Assembly (NCBI GenBank): GCA_934464615.1
Contig: CAKSKA010000004.1
Location: forward strand, 1-64,000
DNA from: an uncultured Eubacteriales bacterium
GTDB taxonomy: Bacteria > Bacillota > Clostridia > Oscillospirales > Acutalibacteraceae
Length of the DNA: 64,000 nt
Direction of reading: 5' to 3'
The notes beneath the pieces were generated by a model. The model did not search any database, had not been told where the DNA came from, and worked only from the letters and a program-made list of their open reading frames with translations. Of this stretch, positions 29,374 to 38,735 are shown piece after piece; within the stretch, counting starts at the first letter, position 1, and each line of letters opens with the position of its first letter. The position numbers and the translations under genes were made by a program.

Positions 29374-30198
29374 TTCGGCATCATTCTTTTTTGGTTTAAA
29401 ATTTTGTTTTCGGTATTCAAGCGGTGAAATATGTTTTATTGACTGAAAAACACGGTTAAATGTGCGAATTGTACCGAATCCCGAAATTTCCGATATATAG
29501 GAAATATGCATATCGGTCACGCTTAACAGTTCGCAAGCATAATTTACGCGCAAAGTATTTAAATAATCGTTAAACCCGAATTTAATTTTATCATTCATAA
29601 GCCGTGAAATATAATATTTACTTAAATGCAACGCATTTGCGGCATCGTCAAGTGTTAAATGCTCGTTATAATGTGTGTCGCAATAATCAAGTATGCTGCG
29701 CAAGGTTGAGTTATTTGTGTTGGCACACGGCTGCAATTCCATAAGCGGCAGAATTTCCGTCATAAGCAGGCAAGTGTATCCTATAAGTTTAATTTCAGGA
29801 TATTTTATTTGGTTGCCGTAACGAATTTCCATAATTTTTTCTATCAGTTGTTTTCCGTATTCGCAGTCTTTAAAGGAAATGCTGTTGTTTACAGGAACAT
29901 TGTTGCGCAAAATACTTTTAATACCTTCGAGAATATCGTAAGAAATTATAAGCAAATAGTATTTGCTGTTTTTGTCGTCGGTTATATTATCATAAAAATG
30001 TACCTGATTCGGAAAGGCTATGAATATATCACCGTCGGAGATTTCACAACGGCATGTATCGGCATAGGCAACAGCCTTGCCTTTTTTTACATATACAATC
30101 TCAATTTCTTTATGCATATGCCGCAAATCCGTCAAGCCGTGAATTTTGCCGATGGATATTTTTTTATGCTTTTTTTCATAGGCAACTTCTTTAATCAC
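29347..30198 (-). CDS. AraC family transcriptional regulator
   Basis: The 283-residue protein has an N-terminal cupin sensor domain (GLTDLRHMHKEIEIVYVKKG, about 22-41) and a C-terminal double helix-turn-helix: LTLDDAANALHLSKYYISRL and ISEISGFGTIRTFNRVFQ, followed by HISPLEYRKQ. Being convergent with the ThuA/Gfo-Idh operon, it is the likely regulator responding to its sugar. I prefer the GTG at 30198, five bases after GGGGG; the GTG at 30204 overlaps that site. Its last residues are written in the operon terminator. Confidence 0.87.
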   Translation of the reverse strand: MIKEVAYEKKHKKISIGKIHGLTDLRHMHKEIEIVYVKKGKAVAYADTCRCEISDGDIFIAFPNQVHFYDNITDDKNSKYYLLIISYDILEGIKSILRNNVPVNNSISFKDCEYGKQLIEKIMEIRYGNQIKYPEIKLIGYTCLLMTEILPLMELQPCANTNNSTLRSILDYCDTHYNEHLTLDDAANALHLSKYYISRLMNDKIKFGFNDYLNTLRVNYACELLSVTDMHISYISEISGFGTIRTFNRVFQSIKHISPLEYRKQNFKPKKNDAENKTDVGDF

Positions 30199-30225
30199 CG
30201 ACACCCCCGAAACAAATTATTTAAA

Positions 30226-30254
30226 AATATAATATAAGGACCTCAACAGCGCAA
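30226..30254 (-). promoter_or_regulatory. Possible promoter for the AraC gene within the tRNA terminator
   Basis: On the minus strand TTGCGC, a 17-base spacer and TATATT. The -35 lies in the loop and stem of the tRNA terminator hairpin. Weak match. Confidence 0.3.
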
Positions 30255-30270
30255 AGCACCGTTGAGGTCC
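30238..30270 (-). terminator. Terminator hairpin after tRNA-Pro
   Basis: GGACCTCAAC and GTTGAGGTCC form a 10-bp perfect stem, followed on the minus strand by a T-rich tract. Confidence 0.75.
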
Positions 30271-30275
30271 TTGAT

Positions 30276-30353
30276 TGGTCCGAGTGACTAGAGTCGAACT
30301 AGCGGCCTCTTGAACCCCATTCAAGCGCTCATACCAAACTGAGCTACACCCGG
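30276..30353 (-). tRNA. tRNA-Pro (anticodon GGG)
   Basis: The full cloverleaf can be drawn on the minus strand: acceptor CCGGGTG with CACTCGG, D-stem GCTC/GAGC, anticodon stem CTTGA/TCAAG with loop ATGGGGT (anticodon GGG, reading CCC and CCU), T-arm GCTAG-TTCGACT-CTAGT, and an encoded CCA end. It is the only tRNA in the window. Confidence 0.93.
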
Positions 30354-30364
30354 AAACAAGATAT

Positions 30365-30393
30365 ATAATAACACTAATCAAATAAAAAATCAA
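30365..30393 (-). promoter_or_regulatory. Promoter for tRNA-Pro
   Basis: TTGATT, a 17-base spacer and TATTAT on the minus strand, ending 11 bases upstream of the mature tRNA. Confidence 0.55.
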
Positions 30394-30471
30394 GTAAAAT
30401 ATTTAATAAATTAATAATAGAAGTTGATTTTTTCTCATAAATTTATATAAAGACTTATACGGAGAAGAAAA

Positions 30472-30738
30472 ATGAACGTTTACGAAATTATATTAACAGT
30501 GTCGGCGGTTATATATGCCATTATTTACATTGCGTTTTTGCGTAAAGTAAAAAAACCGTTTCGCTTTTTTACAGCTTATACTGCCGTTTCGCTTTGCATA
30601 TTTGCACTTATTAATTTAACGACATTTGCAAGCGGCGTGCATATACCGGTTAATTATTGTACGGTTATCGGTACACTGTGCGGCGGAGTACCGTTTTTAT
30701 GCGGTGTTTTGGTAATTAACGCATTTTTTATACTTTAA
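30472..30738 (+). CDS. bofA: Pro-sigma-K processing inhibitor BofA-like protein
   Basis: BofA is a mother-cell membrane protein that holds back the SpoIVFB protease until a forespore signal arrives. The 88-residue protein has hydrophobic segments at about 5-22, 33-50 and 62-88, and the family-like C-terminal pattern GVHIPVNYCTVIGTLCGGVPFL, close to the IP-N-x-x-T-V...G-x-P motif. The family call rests mainly on this segment. GGAGAAG precedes the ATG. A TTGATT/TATAAA pair at 30424-30451 could be a promoter, but sporulation control would be expected. Confidence 0.7.
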   Translation: MNVYEIILTVSAVIYAIIYIAFLRKVKKPFRFFTAYTAVSLCIFALINLTTFASGVHIPVNYCTVIGTLCGGVPFLCGVLVINAFFIL

Positions 30739-30744
30739 AAACAA

Positions 30745-30770
30745 TCAATGATATGTTAAAATATCATTGA
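30745..30770. repeat. Inverted repeat at the M14 peptidase ribosome site
   Basis: TCAATGATAT and ATATCATTGA form a perfect 10-bp repeat with loop GTTAAA. It ends in the first bases of the GAGGTG ribosome site, so in RNA it could partly hide that site. No T run follows. Confidence 0.5.
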
Positions 30771-30780
30771 GGTGATATTC

Positions 30781-31833
30781 GTGGAAATCACTAAAAATTT
30801 TTCAGGCGGCAATATTGAAGTAATAAAAATTGAAGACGATACAGTTTATTTGCAAAACGAAATTAAGGACAGTACGGAAGATTGGTTTTATTGGGCGTTT
30901 TGCGTTACAGGCGCTAAGGGTAAAACGATAAAATTTGTGTTTGATAACAAGGACCGCGTTGGCTACTACGGCGCTGCCGTAAGCAGAGATTTAAAAAATT
31001 GGGAGTGGAGCAATACACGTATAGACGGCGCGTCTTTCAGTTATGAATTTGTGGATGACGGCAGCGTTTATTTTGCACACGATATGCTGTATACTGCGGA
31101 TATGTTTTTTGATTTTGCAGATAAATACGGAATAAAAATAAAGACACTTGTAAAAAGCCGTAAAGGACGGGATATACCGTGTTTTGAGTTCGGAAACGGA
31201 AATCGACACGTAGTACTCACCGCACGTCATCATGCGTGCGAGTCTACCGGCAGTTATGTTCTTGAAGGACTTGTTGAGGAAATGTATAAAAATCCGATTG
31301 AAAATACGGTTGTTTTTTGTGTTCCGATGGTTGATTATGACGGAGTTTGCGACGGCGATCAGGGAAAGGCACGCGCCCCGCACGACCACAACCAAGATTA
31401 TTCGCCGGACAACCCTTCGGTTTATGAATCAACGGCTGCAATAAGAAAATATATAGATGAAAATGACGTGACTATGGGTTTTGATTTTCATTCGCCATGG
31501 CATTTGGGCGGAATAAACGATAAGGCATTTATCGTTCGCAAAAGGCCGGAAAAGAATAAGGAGTTTATAAAATTCGGACAACTTCTTACGGATTGTATTA
31601 CGGAGGATTCCGTAAAATACGATACCAAAGACGATTTTTTACCGAATACGCTTTGGAATAAACCGGACGGCAAGACGTTTGCGAATTATATTTTAAGAAG
31701 ACCGAATTCCGATATTGCTTTTACGCTTGAAACTTGTTATTTCGGAGAGGCGGATAATGTTTTTTCGGCTGATAAAGGCAGGCAGTTGGGGAGATGTTTT
31801 GCCACTGCGCTCAGGAAATACATCGGTGAGTGA
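30781..31833 (+). CDS. M14 family zinc carboxypeptidase-like protein
   Basis: The 350-residue protein has an N-terminal beta-domain (about 1-115) and a zinc-peptidase domain. Zinc ligands are in TARHHACEST (His and Glu, about 142-147) and GFDFHSPWH (His, about 234); the catalytic Glu is in FTLETCYFG (about 318). This beta-domain plus M14 plan is seen in deacylase/AGBL-like peptidases. There is no signal peptide, so a cytoplasmic role in trimming peptides, possibly cell-wall-derived, is likely. GTG at 30781 lies six bases after GAGGTG. Confidence 0.82.
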   Translation: MEITKNFSGGNIEVIKIEDDTVYLQNEIKDSTEDWFYWAFCVTGAKGKTIKFVFDNKDRVGYYGAAVSRDLKNWEWSNTRIDGASFSYEFVDDGSVYFAHDMLYTADMFFDFADKYGIKIKTLVKSRKGRDIPCFEFGNGNRHVVLTARHHACESTGSYVLEGLVEEMYKNPIENTVVFCVPMVDYDGVCDGDQGKARAPHDHNQDYSPDNPSVYESTAAIRKYIDENDVTMGFDFHSPWHLGGINDKAFIVRKRPEKNKEFIKFGQLLTDCITEDSVKYDTKDDFLPNTLWNKPDGKTFANYILRRPNSDIAFTLETCYFGEADNVFSADKGRQLGRCFATALRKYIGE

Positions 31834-31897
31834 TTTATTATTTTGGAAGGGAGTAAAATTAAGACCGCTTAAAAGGTTTTAATTATACATAGTTTGT

Positions 31898-34800
31898 ATG
31901 CTTAAACTGATACTCGGCAGGGCAGGTACGGGAAAATCCTATACCGTGTTTGAAAATATTAAAGCGGATGCCGCTGCAGGTAAAAATGTTGTTATGCTTG
32001 TTCCGGAGCAATTTACATTTGAATGTGAGAGGACGCTGCTGCGCACACTCGGCGACCGTCAGTCGACGGCGGTGCAGGTTTTAAGTTTTACCCGCCTTTA
32101 TGATGAAGTTACAAGAAAAGTAGGCGGCAGAGTTGCCGATATTATTAACGACAGCGACCGTATAATACTTATGGGACGAGCCTTGTATTCTGTTGCAAAT
32201 GAACTTGAATTGTGGGGAAAGTATGCTTCCTCCGCAAAGTTTGCACAGACCTTGCTTACTGCAATTACCGAATTTAAAACCGATGCCGTTATGCCGGAAG
32301 ATTTAAACAGCGTGGCTGACAAATTGGACGACGGATATTTAAAAAGCAAAGTTCACGATGTTGCGCTTATTTATTCGGCTTATAATGCAGTGCTTGCAAA
32401 TGAATTTCTCGATCCGCAGGACAATACCGAAAGACTTGCCGAGGACTTGCTTACAAACAGACTTTTTGAGAATAAAACCGTTTATGTGGATTCTTTTAAA
32501 AGTTTTACGGGACAACAGTACAAAATCATTGACAGAATACTTAATCAGGCCGATGATGTTACGTTTTCTTTTACGGCACCCGACCTTGATTACAAAAAAA
32601 TTGATATATTCTCAGGTGTGCGTAAAACGGTAGACAGAATTTTAAAAATTGCCGAAAACAACGGTGTTACCGTTACCGAACCGCTGATTCTTACCGAATT
32701 TCATTATGCCGACGATACCATGCGAAGTATTGAAAGTATTTTTTCCGACAGGCATACGGATATTTGCGATAACGGCGAGTCGGTGACAATTTGCAAATGC
32801 GCGAATATTTTTGACGAAGCGGAATTTACGGCACGCAGTATACGCCGCTTGGTAAGGCGTGAAGGATACAGGTACCGTGACTTTGTAATTATTGCAAGAG
32901 ATGATACAAAGTACCGTCAGGCAGTTTTAAACGCATGTAACAGGAACGGAGTTTTTTGTTTCAGCGATAAGCGTTCAAAAATTAATAATATGCCGCTTAC
33001 GGTTTTGATTAATTCATATTTCCGTTTGTGCCGTTCTTACAATAACGATGTAATATCCGATTTGCTTAAAACGCGGCTCGGTCCGGTTTCGGACGACGCT
33101 GCGTCTAAAATCGAAAATTATATGTACATATGGTCTGTACGCGGCAAGCAGTGGCTCGGGGAATGGAAAATGAATCCGTCCGGTTTGCTGGCGCGTGAAA
33201 TGAATGAAAATGAGAAAAAAGAACTTGCCGAGATCAACGCCTACAGGGAAAAAATAGTAAATTCCGTTGAGGAATTTAAAAAAAGGTTTCACGGTACTCC
33301 CGAACAGATGTCGCTGGCAGTTGTAAATCTTGTTGAAAAATTGAATATTCGGGAAAAAATGAAATCGGATTTTTCGGGTGACGACGAACTTTCGAACGAT
33401 GTACGGCAGTGTTACGATCTTACAATGCAGGTACTGAATTCGCTTGTAAAGTGTATGCCTGATGCACCGACAACGACGGACGAATATATTAAGAATTGGA
33501 CAGTTGCCGCGGAAAGCGTTACTTTCGGCAACATACCGCAAATGTTGGATGAGGTTACATTCGGCTCGGCAGACAGAATAAGGCCGTCACGCCCTAAAAT
33601 CGCATTTATTATAGGCGCATATCAGGACGAGTTTCCGAAACGGATTCACACAGACGGAGTGTTTGCCGACAGTGAACGCGAAAAGCTGCGCGACGGCGGA
33701 CTTGATATTTTGGCAACCGATTTTACACGGGCAATTGATGAGGAATACCTTGTGTATACGTCGCTTTGCTGCCCGTCGCAAAAACTTTATATTACTTACC
33801 CGACGTATGTGGGCGCCGGCACTCCTACAGAGCCTTCGGAAATAATTAAGGAAATTTCAGGCGTGTTTGATAAGGTGACGTTTTTATGCGAGCCTGACAA
33901 AAAACTCACAATTTCAAACATTCCCGAAACGCAGGATACCGCTGTTTCCGCAATGTGCCGTTATTACAGTATAAATGCCGCCGACAGCAAAATTATCGAA
34001 AATGTGCTGAAAGAAAAAAGCGGAATTTCCGTGGAAGGATTTATTAAAAATTCCGATAAGCAGTCGGCACAGATTTCAATTGACATCGCAGCGGCGCTTT
34101 ACGGCAGGGAAAATAAACTTTCGGCAACGAAGTTTGACGTTTACCATAAGTGCAGGTTTGCGTATTTTTGCAAATACGGCTTAAAGGCAAAAAAACTGCA
34201 GCAGGCTGATTTAAATGTTCTGCAAAGAGGCACAATAGTGCATTATGTACTTGAAAAGTTAATAAGCGAATACGGTAAAGATGTTTGCACACTTACACGC
34301 GAACAGACCGACGCGTTAGTTGACCGATACATTAAAGAATATTTAAATTCGGTTGAAGGTTTCGGCGAAATGATAACCGAACGGATAAAGTTTTTAATAG
34401 GAAAAATCACGGTTATTGTAAAAGAGGTCGCACACCATCTTGCCGTCGAGTTTGCACAGGCACAGTTCAGTCCCGATTACTGTGAACTTAAAATAGGTAC
34501 TGACGGTACCGTTGCAGGCAAGGTAATTGATTTTACCGACGGTAAATTTGTACTCGACGGCAGTATTGACAGGGTTGATGTATGGAACGGATACCTGCGT
34601 GTAGTTGATTATAAAACAAACAGCAAGGACTTCAGACTGTCCGATACGCTTATGGGGCTTAATATGCAAATGCTTATTTACCTATACGCTTTAATTAGGT
34701 CGGACGATGCGGTATTTTCCAAAATGACGCCGTCGGGCGTTTTGTATATGCCTGCAAGACGTGAAAAGGAAGATAAAAAACTGACAATGCAGGGCATAGT

Positions 34801-35152
34801 GCTTGACAGCGAACAGGTATATACTGCTATGGAACAGGAAAATCAGGGTGAGTTTATTCCGAAACATACCCTTTTAAAAAGCGGTGCGCCCACACGGCAA
34901 ACCGAGCGTGTTTATGTCTCCCCGACTGTATTTGATACAGTATTTGATTATATTGAAAAGCTAATAAAAGATATGGGGCGGGAAATCTCAAGCGGACAGG
35001 CGCAGGCGGTACCGACTGACCTTAAAGACGAAAACGACGCGTGCAAATATTGCGATTATTACAGTATTTGCCGTATAGAAAACGGCAGACGCAATATTAC
35101 AGAGGATATGAACAACGCGCAAACACTTGAAAAAATACGGGAGGTGCTTTAA
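31898..35152 (+). CDS. addB: ATP-dependent helicase/nuclease subunit B
   Basis: AddB joins AddA in the RecBCD-like complex that processes double-strand breaks for RecA. The 1084-residue protein starts with Walker A GRAGTGKS and ends in a RecB-type nuclease domain (DGSIDRVDVW...VVDYKT, about 887-910). Iron-sulfur cysteines are present: YHKCRFAYFC near 752 and CKYCDYYSIC near 1050, the AddB cluster pattern. The first base of addA directly follows its stop. Its own ribosome site is weak: GGGAG lies about 40 bases upstream of the ATG. Confidence 0.93.
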   Translation: MLKLILGRAGTGKSYTVFENIKADAAAGKNVVMLVPEQFTFECERTLLRTLGDRQSTAVQVLSFTRLYDEVTRKVGGRVADIINDSDRIILMGRALYSVANELELWGKYASSAKFAQTLLTAITEFKTDAVMPEDLNSVADKLDDGYLKSKVHDVALIYSAYNAVLANEFLDPQDNTERLAEDLLTNRLFENKTVYVDSFKSFTGQQYKIIDRILNQADDVTFSFTAPDLDYKKIDIFSGVRKTVDRILKIAENNGVTVTEPLILTEFHYADDTMRSIESIFSDRHTDICDNGESVTICKCANIFDEAEFTARSIRRLVRREGYRYRDFVIIARDDTKYRQAVLNACNRNGVFCFSDKRSKINNMPLTVLINSYFRLCRSYNNDVISDLLKTRLGPVSDDAASKIENYMYIWSVRGKQWLGEWKMNPSGLLAREMNENEKKELAEINAYREKIVNSVEEFKKRFHGTPEQMSLAVVNLVEKLNIREKMKSDFSGDDELSNDVRQCYDLTMQVLNSLVKCMPDAPTTTDEYIKNWTVAAESVTFGNIPQMLDEVTFGSADRIRPSRPKIAFIIGAYQDEFPKRIHTDGVFADSEREKLRDGGLDILATDFTRAIDEEYLVYTSLCCPSQKLYITYPTYVGAGTPTEPSEIIKEISGVFDKVTFLCEPDKKLTISNIPETQDTAVSAMCRYYSINAADSKIIENVLKEKSGISVEGFIKNSDKQSAQISIDIAAALYGRENKLSATKFDVYHKCRFAYFCKYGLKAKKLQQADLNVLQRGTIVHYVLEKLISEYGKDVCTLTREQTDALVDRYIKEYLNSVEGFGEMITERIKFLIGKITVIVKEVAHHLAVEFAQAQFSPDYCELKIGTDGTVAGKVIDFTDGKFVLDGSIDRVDVWNGYLRVVDYKTNSKDFRLSDTLMGLNMQMLIYLYALIRSDDAVFSKMTPSGVLYMPARREKEDKKLTMQGIVLDSEQVYTAMEQENQGEFIPKHTLLKSGAPTRQTERVYVSPTVFDTVFDYIEKLIKDMGREISSGQAQAVPTDLKDENDACKYCDYYSICRIENGRRNITEDMNNAQTLEKIREVL

Positions 35153-38100
35153 ATGGCCTTTAAACCTACAAAAGAACAGTCGGATGCCATTTATGCTCCG
35201 TCCGGTACGTTGGTGTCGGCTGCGGCAGGTTCCGGCAAAACAGCAGTGCTTGTAGAAAGGGTAATTGCAAAACTGTGCGGTGAAGATCCCGTTCCGGCAG
35301 ACAGATTGCTGGTTGTTACCTTTACAAATGCCGCCGCTGCGGAAATGCGTATGCGTATTGAAACACGACTTAGTGAAGAATGTCGTAAATATCCGAACAA
35401 CAGGGAACTTATAAAACAAAAAATGCGCGTAAAAAATGCAAAGATATGTACTATAGATTCGTTTTGTATTGATTTGGTGCGAGAAAATTTTGACAGATTG
35501 GATATAAGTCCGGATTTTAAAATAGGCGATAATTCGGTTACGGAATCGCTGTTTGATGACGCTTTGGACAAAAGCATGAACGAGGCCTTTGATTCTGCCG
35601 ACGAAGCATTTACGAACTTGCTTGACAAACTGACTACCGATTTTGATGAAAAAAACGTAAGGGACTACATAACGAAGATTTACTATGCTTCTCAGAATAT
35701 GCCGTTTCCGTCAATATATCTTGACGAACTGATCAATAAATCGGTTGCGGATGATAACTTTTCCGCAATGGAAAATTATGCTTTCGAATACGCCATAAAC
35801 ATTATAAAAAAATGTGTTTTTGAGGCATCGGCTGCAGTGGAAGTTTTGCTTGAAGCGGATGAAAATGCCTATAACGCTTATGCGCCGTCTTTAAAAAGCG
35901 ACATACAGAAAATGGGTATGATTCTTACATGTATACAGGATAAAAACTGGGATGAAAGCGTTAATCTTGTAAATGCCTTTACGGCAGAACCTTTATCAAG
36001 AGCCAAGGGCACGGCGGCAAATATACCTGCATCAATAAGTGCAAAGTATATAAGGAACCGTTATGTCAGCGAAATTAAATCATTGTCGGGTATTTTTTAT
36101 GAAGAGCGCACCGCTGCCGAAAATGATTTAAAAATCGGTAACAGCCTTATGCGCGAATTACTGAAACTGACAAAAAAGTTTACGGAAATTTACGACGGAC
36201 TCCTTAAAGAAAAAAATGTTATGACATTTTCCGGTACGGAACACGCAGCCTTAAATCTTTTATGCGAGAATGTAAACGGGCAAATTGTTGTAAAGGAACG
36301 TGCAAAGGATATTATTGCACGGTTTGATGAGGTGTTGGTTGACGAGTTTCAGGATGTCAACGATATGCAGGATATACTTTTTTCCGTGTTGTCGCAAAAT
36401 GAAAAAAATCTGTTTACGGTCGGCGATGTTAAACAAAGCATTTACGGCTTTAGGGGCTCAAACCCAAATAATTTTTTAAGCAAAAAAAACAGATACATAC
36501 CGTATTGCGACGCAGGACCTTCGGATTTAAAAAAGATAATTTTAGGCCGAAATTTCCGCAGCCGCGACGGCATTTGCAACTTTGTAAATTTCATTTTTAA
36601 AGTTTTAATGAACGGGGATTTAAGCAGCATTTCCTATTCGGCGGAAGAAGAACTTATACCGTCGGCCGAATTTTTGCCGATGGACGAGCCGTGCGTAGAT
36701 ATTGATTTTGTTGACGTGCAAAAGGGCGAAAATTCAGCCGAAACGGAAGCGGCTGCAACGGCGGAATATATTTTAAACACAATGGAAAACGGGTTTGTTA
36801 CCGATACCGCTACAGGAAAACCGCGTAAGCCTGTTTTTTCGGACTTCACTTTGCTTTTCCGTACCGTAAAAAGCCGCGGACCTGTCTTTGCGGATGTGTT
36901 TAAAAAATACGGAATTCCGGCGGCATACAGTAAGCAGGATTATTTAAAATGTGCCGAAATTGCAATAATTATGTCACTGTTGGCGGTTATTGATAATACG
37001 ACACGCGATATTGAACTTATAAGTATTATGATGTCGCCTATGTTTGATTTTTCCGCCGACGATACCGCGCGTGTAAGGGCTTTTAAGAAAAACGGTAATA
37101 TGTTTTCCGCGGTTGTTGCTGCTGCGGAAAACGGTGATGAAAAGTGTAAATACCTTACCGAATGTATAAAGCGTTTTAAAAAGTATGCGTCCACCGACGG
37201 TATATCGGGTTTGATAGACAGGATTTATGCCGAAACCGACTTTAAAAACATAATAACCGTTTTGGGAGAAGGGGAAAGCAGACGTAAAAATCTAATGCTT
37301 TTGCAAAGTATGGCATCGTCGTTTGATGATAACGGATTTTCCGGCGGAATATCGGCATTTTTAAAATATGTCACGCAAAATGCCGCAGGCATTGAGCCTG
37401 AAACATCGTTTGCCGGCGAAGACAAGGTGGTCTTTTCAACAATACACAACTCAAAAGGTTTACAATATCCTATATGCATACTTGCCGACACAGGACATGC
37501 CTTTAATACCGCAGACGAAAGAGGCGCGCTGCTGCTGGATTCAAAACTCGGGGCGGCAGTGCGGTTTAACAATACGCTCGACAATACAAAAACAGCCTAT
37601 CTTACGCACGCTTTAATATCCAAACGCTCAAGACGTGAACATTTGGACGAAGAATTACGGCTGCTTTATGTTGCCATGACGCGCGCTAAGGAAAAACTGT
37701 ATATACCTATTACATGTGCGGAGCCGCTAAAATTTATTAAGGAGTATTCCGATTTTGTCATGCACAGCGATACACTTGACGGTTACAGGGATTTTTACGG
37801 TAATTTCGGCAATTACCGCGACCTTTTGACCTTTGCGCTTATGGTGCATCCCCAAATGGCAAAACTCTTGCAGGATAACGATGTGTACGGATATACTGCC
37901 GACAGTGACAGCCGTATTAATATAAGATTGCTGTCTTCCGATGACTTCGGCAGTATCAACGAAAAAGCCGAAACCGCCGATACTTCGGCGGTTGGGTGCG
38001 AAACCGCCGAGTGCGACACCGATATTTCGGATGAAATTAAGGCAAGCCTTGATTTCGTTTATCCGTTTGAACAATTGCGTTCGATCGAGTCGAAAAGTTC

Positions 38101-38689
38101 GGTTTCGGCAATAGCGCACAGTGCCTCAAAACTCGATTATGCGTTTACTGCAAAACCTGCTTTTATGCTTAAAAACGGACTTACACCGGCAGACCGCGGC
38201 ACAGCAACGCATAGATTTATGCAGTTTTGCGATTTTGACAGGGCAAAAAGCGATCTGACCGAAGAAGCGGACCGATTATACGAGTACGAATTTATAACCG
38301 AAAAGGAAAGAAACGCAATTGATTTAAACGCTATAGCGCAGTTTTTTAAGAGCGAGCTTTACAACCGTATATCCGCCGCATTGCAGGTGGAACGTGAAAT
38401 GCGTTTTTTAACCGAAATTCCCGCAGGAGATTTAAAACAGGGATTGCCCGACAGCATACGAAATGAAAATGTTGTAGTGCAGGGTGCGGTTGACTGTGTG
38501 TTTAAAGAATCCGACGGAATAGTGGTTGTGGATTTTAAAACCGACAGGGTTAAATCGGACGAGGCTTTGGTACTTGCATATTCCGAACAGCTGCAAATAT
38601 ATGCGCGTGCCTGTTCAAAAATCTTTAATTTGCCTGTAAAACAAAAAATTATTTACTCTTTCCATCTTAATAAAAGTATTGTACTTTAA
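35153..38689 (+). CDS. addA: ATP-dependent helicase/nuclease subunit A
   Basis: AddA is the UvrD-type helicase with a C-terminal nuclease domain that cuts the 3' strand until Chi. The 1178-residue protein has the Q-motif FKPTKEQSDAI, Walker A AAAGSGKTAVL near 24, motif II VDEFQDVNDMQ near 398, GDVKQSIYGFRGSNP near 424, motif VI YVAMTRAKEKLY near 842, and the nuclease core VQGAVDC...VVVDFKTDR near 1106-1130. All catalytic motifs are intact. GGGAGG lies at the end of addB, and the pair ends with a strong terminator. Confidence 0.95.
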   Translation: MAFKPTKEQSDAIYAPSGTLVSAAAGSGKTAVLVERVIAKLCGEDPVPADRLLVVTFTNAAAAEMRMRIETRLSEECRKYPNNRELIKQKMRVKNAKICTIDSFCIDLVRENFDRLDISPDFKIGDNSVTESLFDDALDKSMNEAFDSADEAFTNLLDKLTTDFDEKNVRDYITKIYYASQNMPFPSIYLDELINKSVADDNFSAMENYAFEYAINIIKKCVFEASAAVEVLLEADENAYNAYAPSLKSDIQKMGMILTCIQDKNWDESVNLVNAFTAEPLSRAKGTAANIPASISAKYIRNRYVSEIKSLSGIFYEERTAAENDLKIGNSLMRELLKLTKKFTEIYDGLLKEKNVMTFSGTEHAALNLLCENVNGQIVVKERAKDIIARFDEVLVDEFQDVNDMQDILFSVLSQNEKNLFTVGDVKQSIYGFRGSNPNNFLSKKNRYIPYCDAGPSDLKKIILGRNFRSRDGICNFVNFIFKVLMNGDLSSISYSAEEELIPSAEFLPMDEPCVDIDFVDVQKGENSAETEAAATAEYILNTMENGFVTDTATGKPRKPVFSDFTLLFRTVKSRGPVFADVFKKYGIPAAYSKQDYLKCAEIAIIMSLLAVIDNTTRDIELISIMMSPMFDFSADDTARVRAFKKNGNMFSAVVAAAENGDEKCKYLTECIKRFKKYASTDGISGLIDRIYAETDFKNIITVLGEGESRRKNLMLLQSMASSFDDNGFSGGISAFLKYVTQNAAGIEPETSFAGEDKVVFSTIHNSKGLQYPICILADTGHAFNTADERGALLLDSKLGAAVRFNNTLDNTKTAYLTHALISKRSRREHLDEELRLLYVAMTRAKEKLYIPITCAEPLKFIKEYSDFVMHSDTLDGYRDFYGNFGNYRDLLTFALMVHPQMAKLLQDNDVYGYTADSDSRINIRLLSSDDFGSINEKAETADTSAVGCETAECDTDISDEIKASLDFVYPFEQLRSIESKSSVSAIAHSASKLDYAFTAKPAFMLKNGLTPADRGTATHRFMQFCDFDRAKSDLTEEADRLYEYEFITEKERNAIDLNAIAQFFKSELYNRISAALQVEREMRFLTEIPAGDLKQGLPDSIRNENVVVQGAVDCVFKESDGIVVVDFKTDRVKSDEALVLAYSEQLQIYARACSKIFNLPVKQKIIYSFHLNKSIVL

Positions 38690-38693
38690 AACA

Positions 38694-38731
38694 AAAAAGG
38701 CTGCAAACGCAAGTTTTTGCAGCCTTTTATA
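38694..38731. terminator. Bidirectional terminator between addA and spoVFB
   Basis: AAAAGGCTGCAAA and TTTGCAGCCTTTT form a 13-bp stem serving both convergent genes. Confidence 0.9.
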
Positions 38732-38735
38732 ATGT

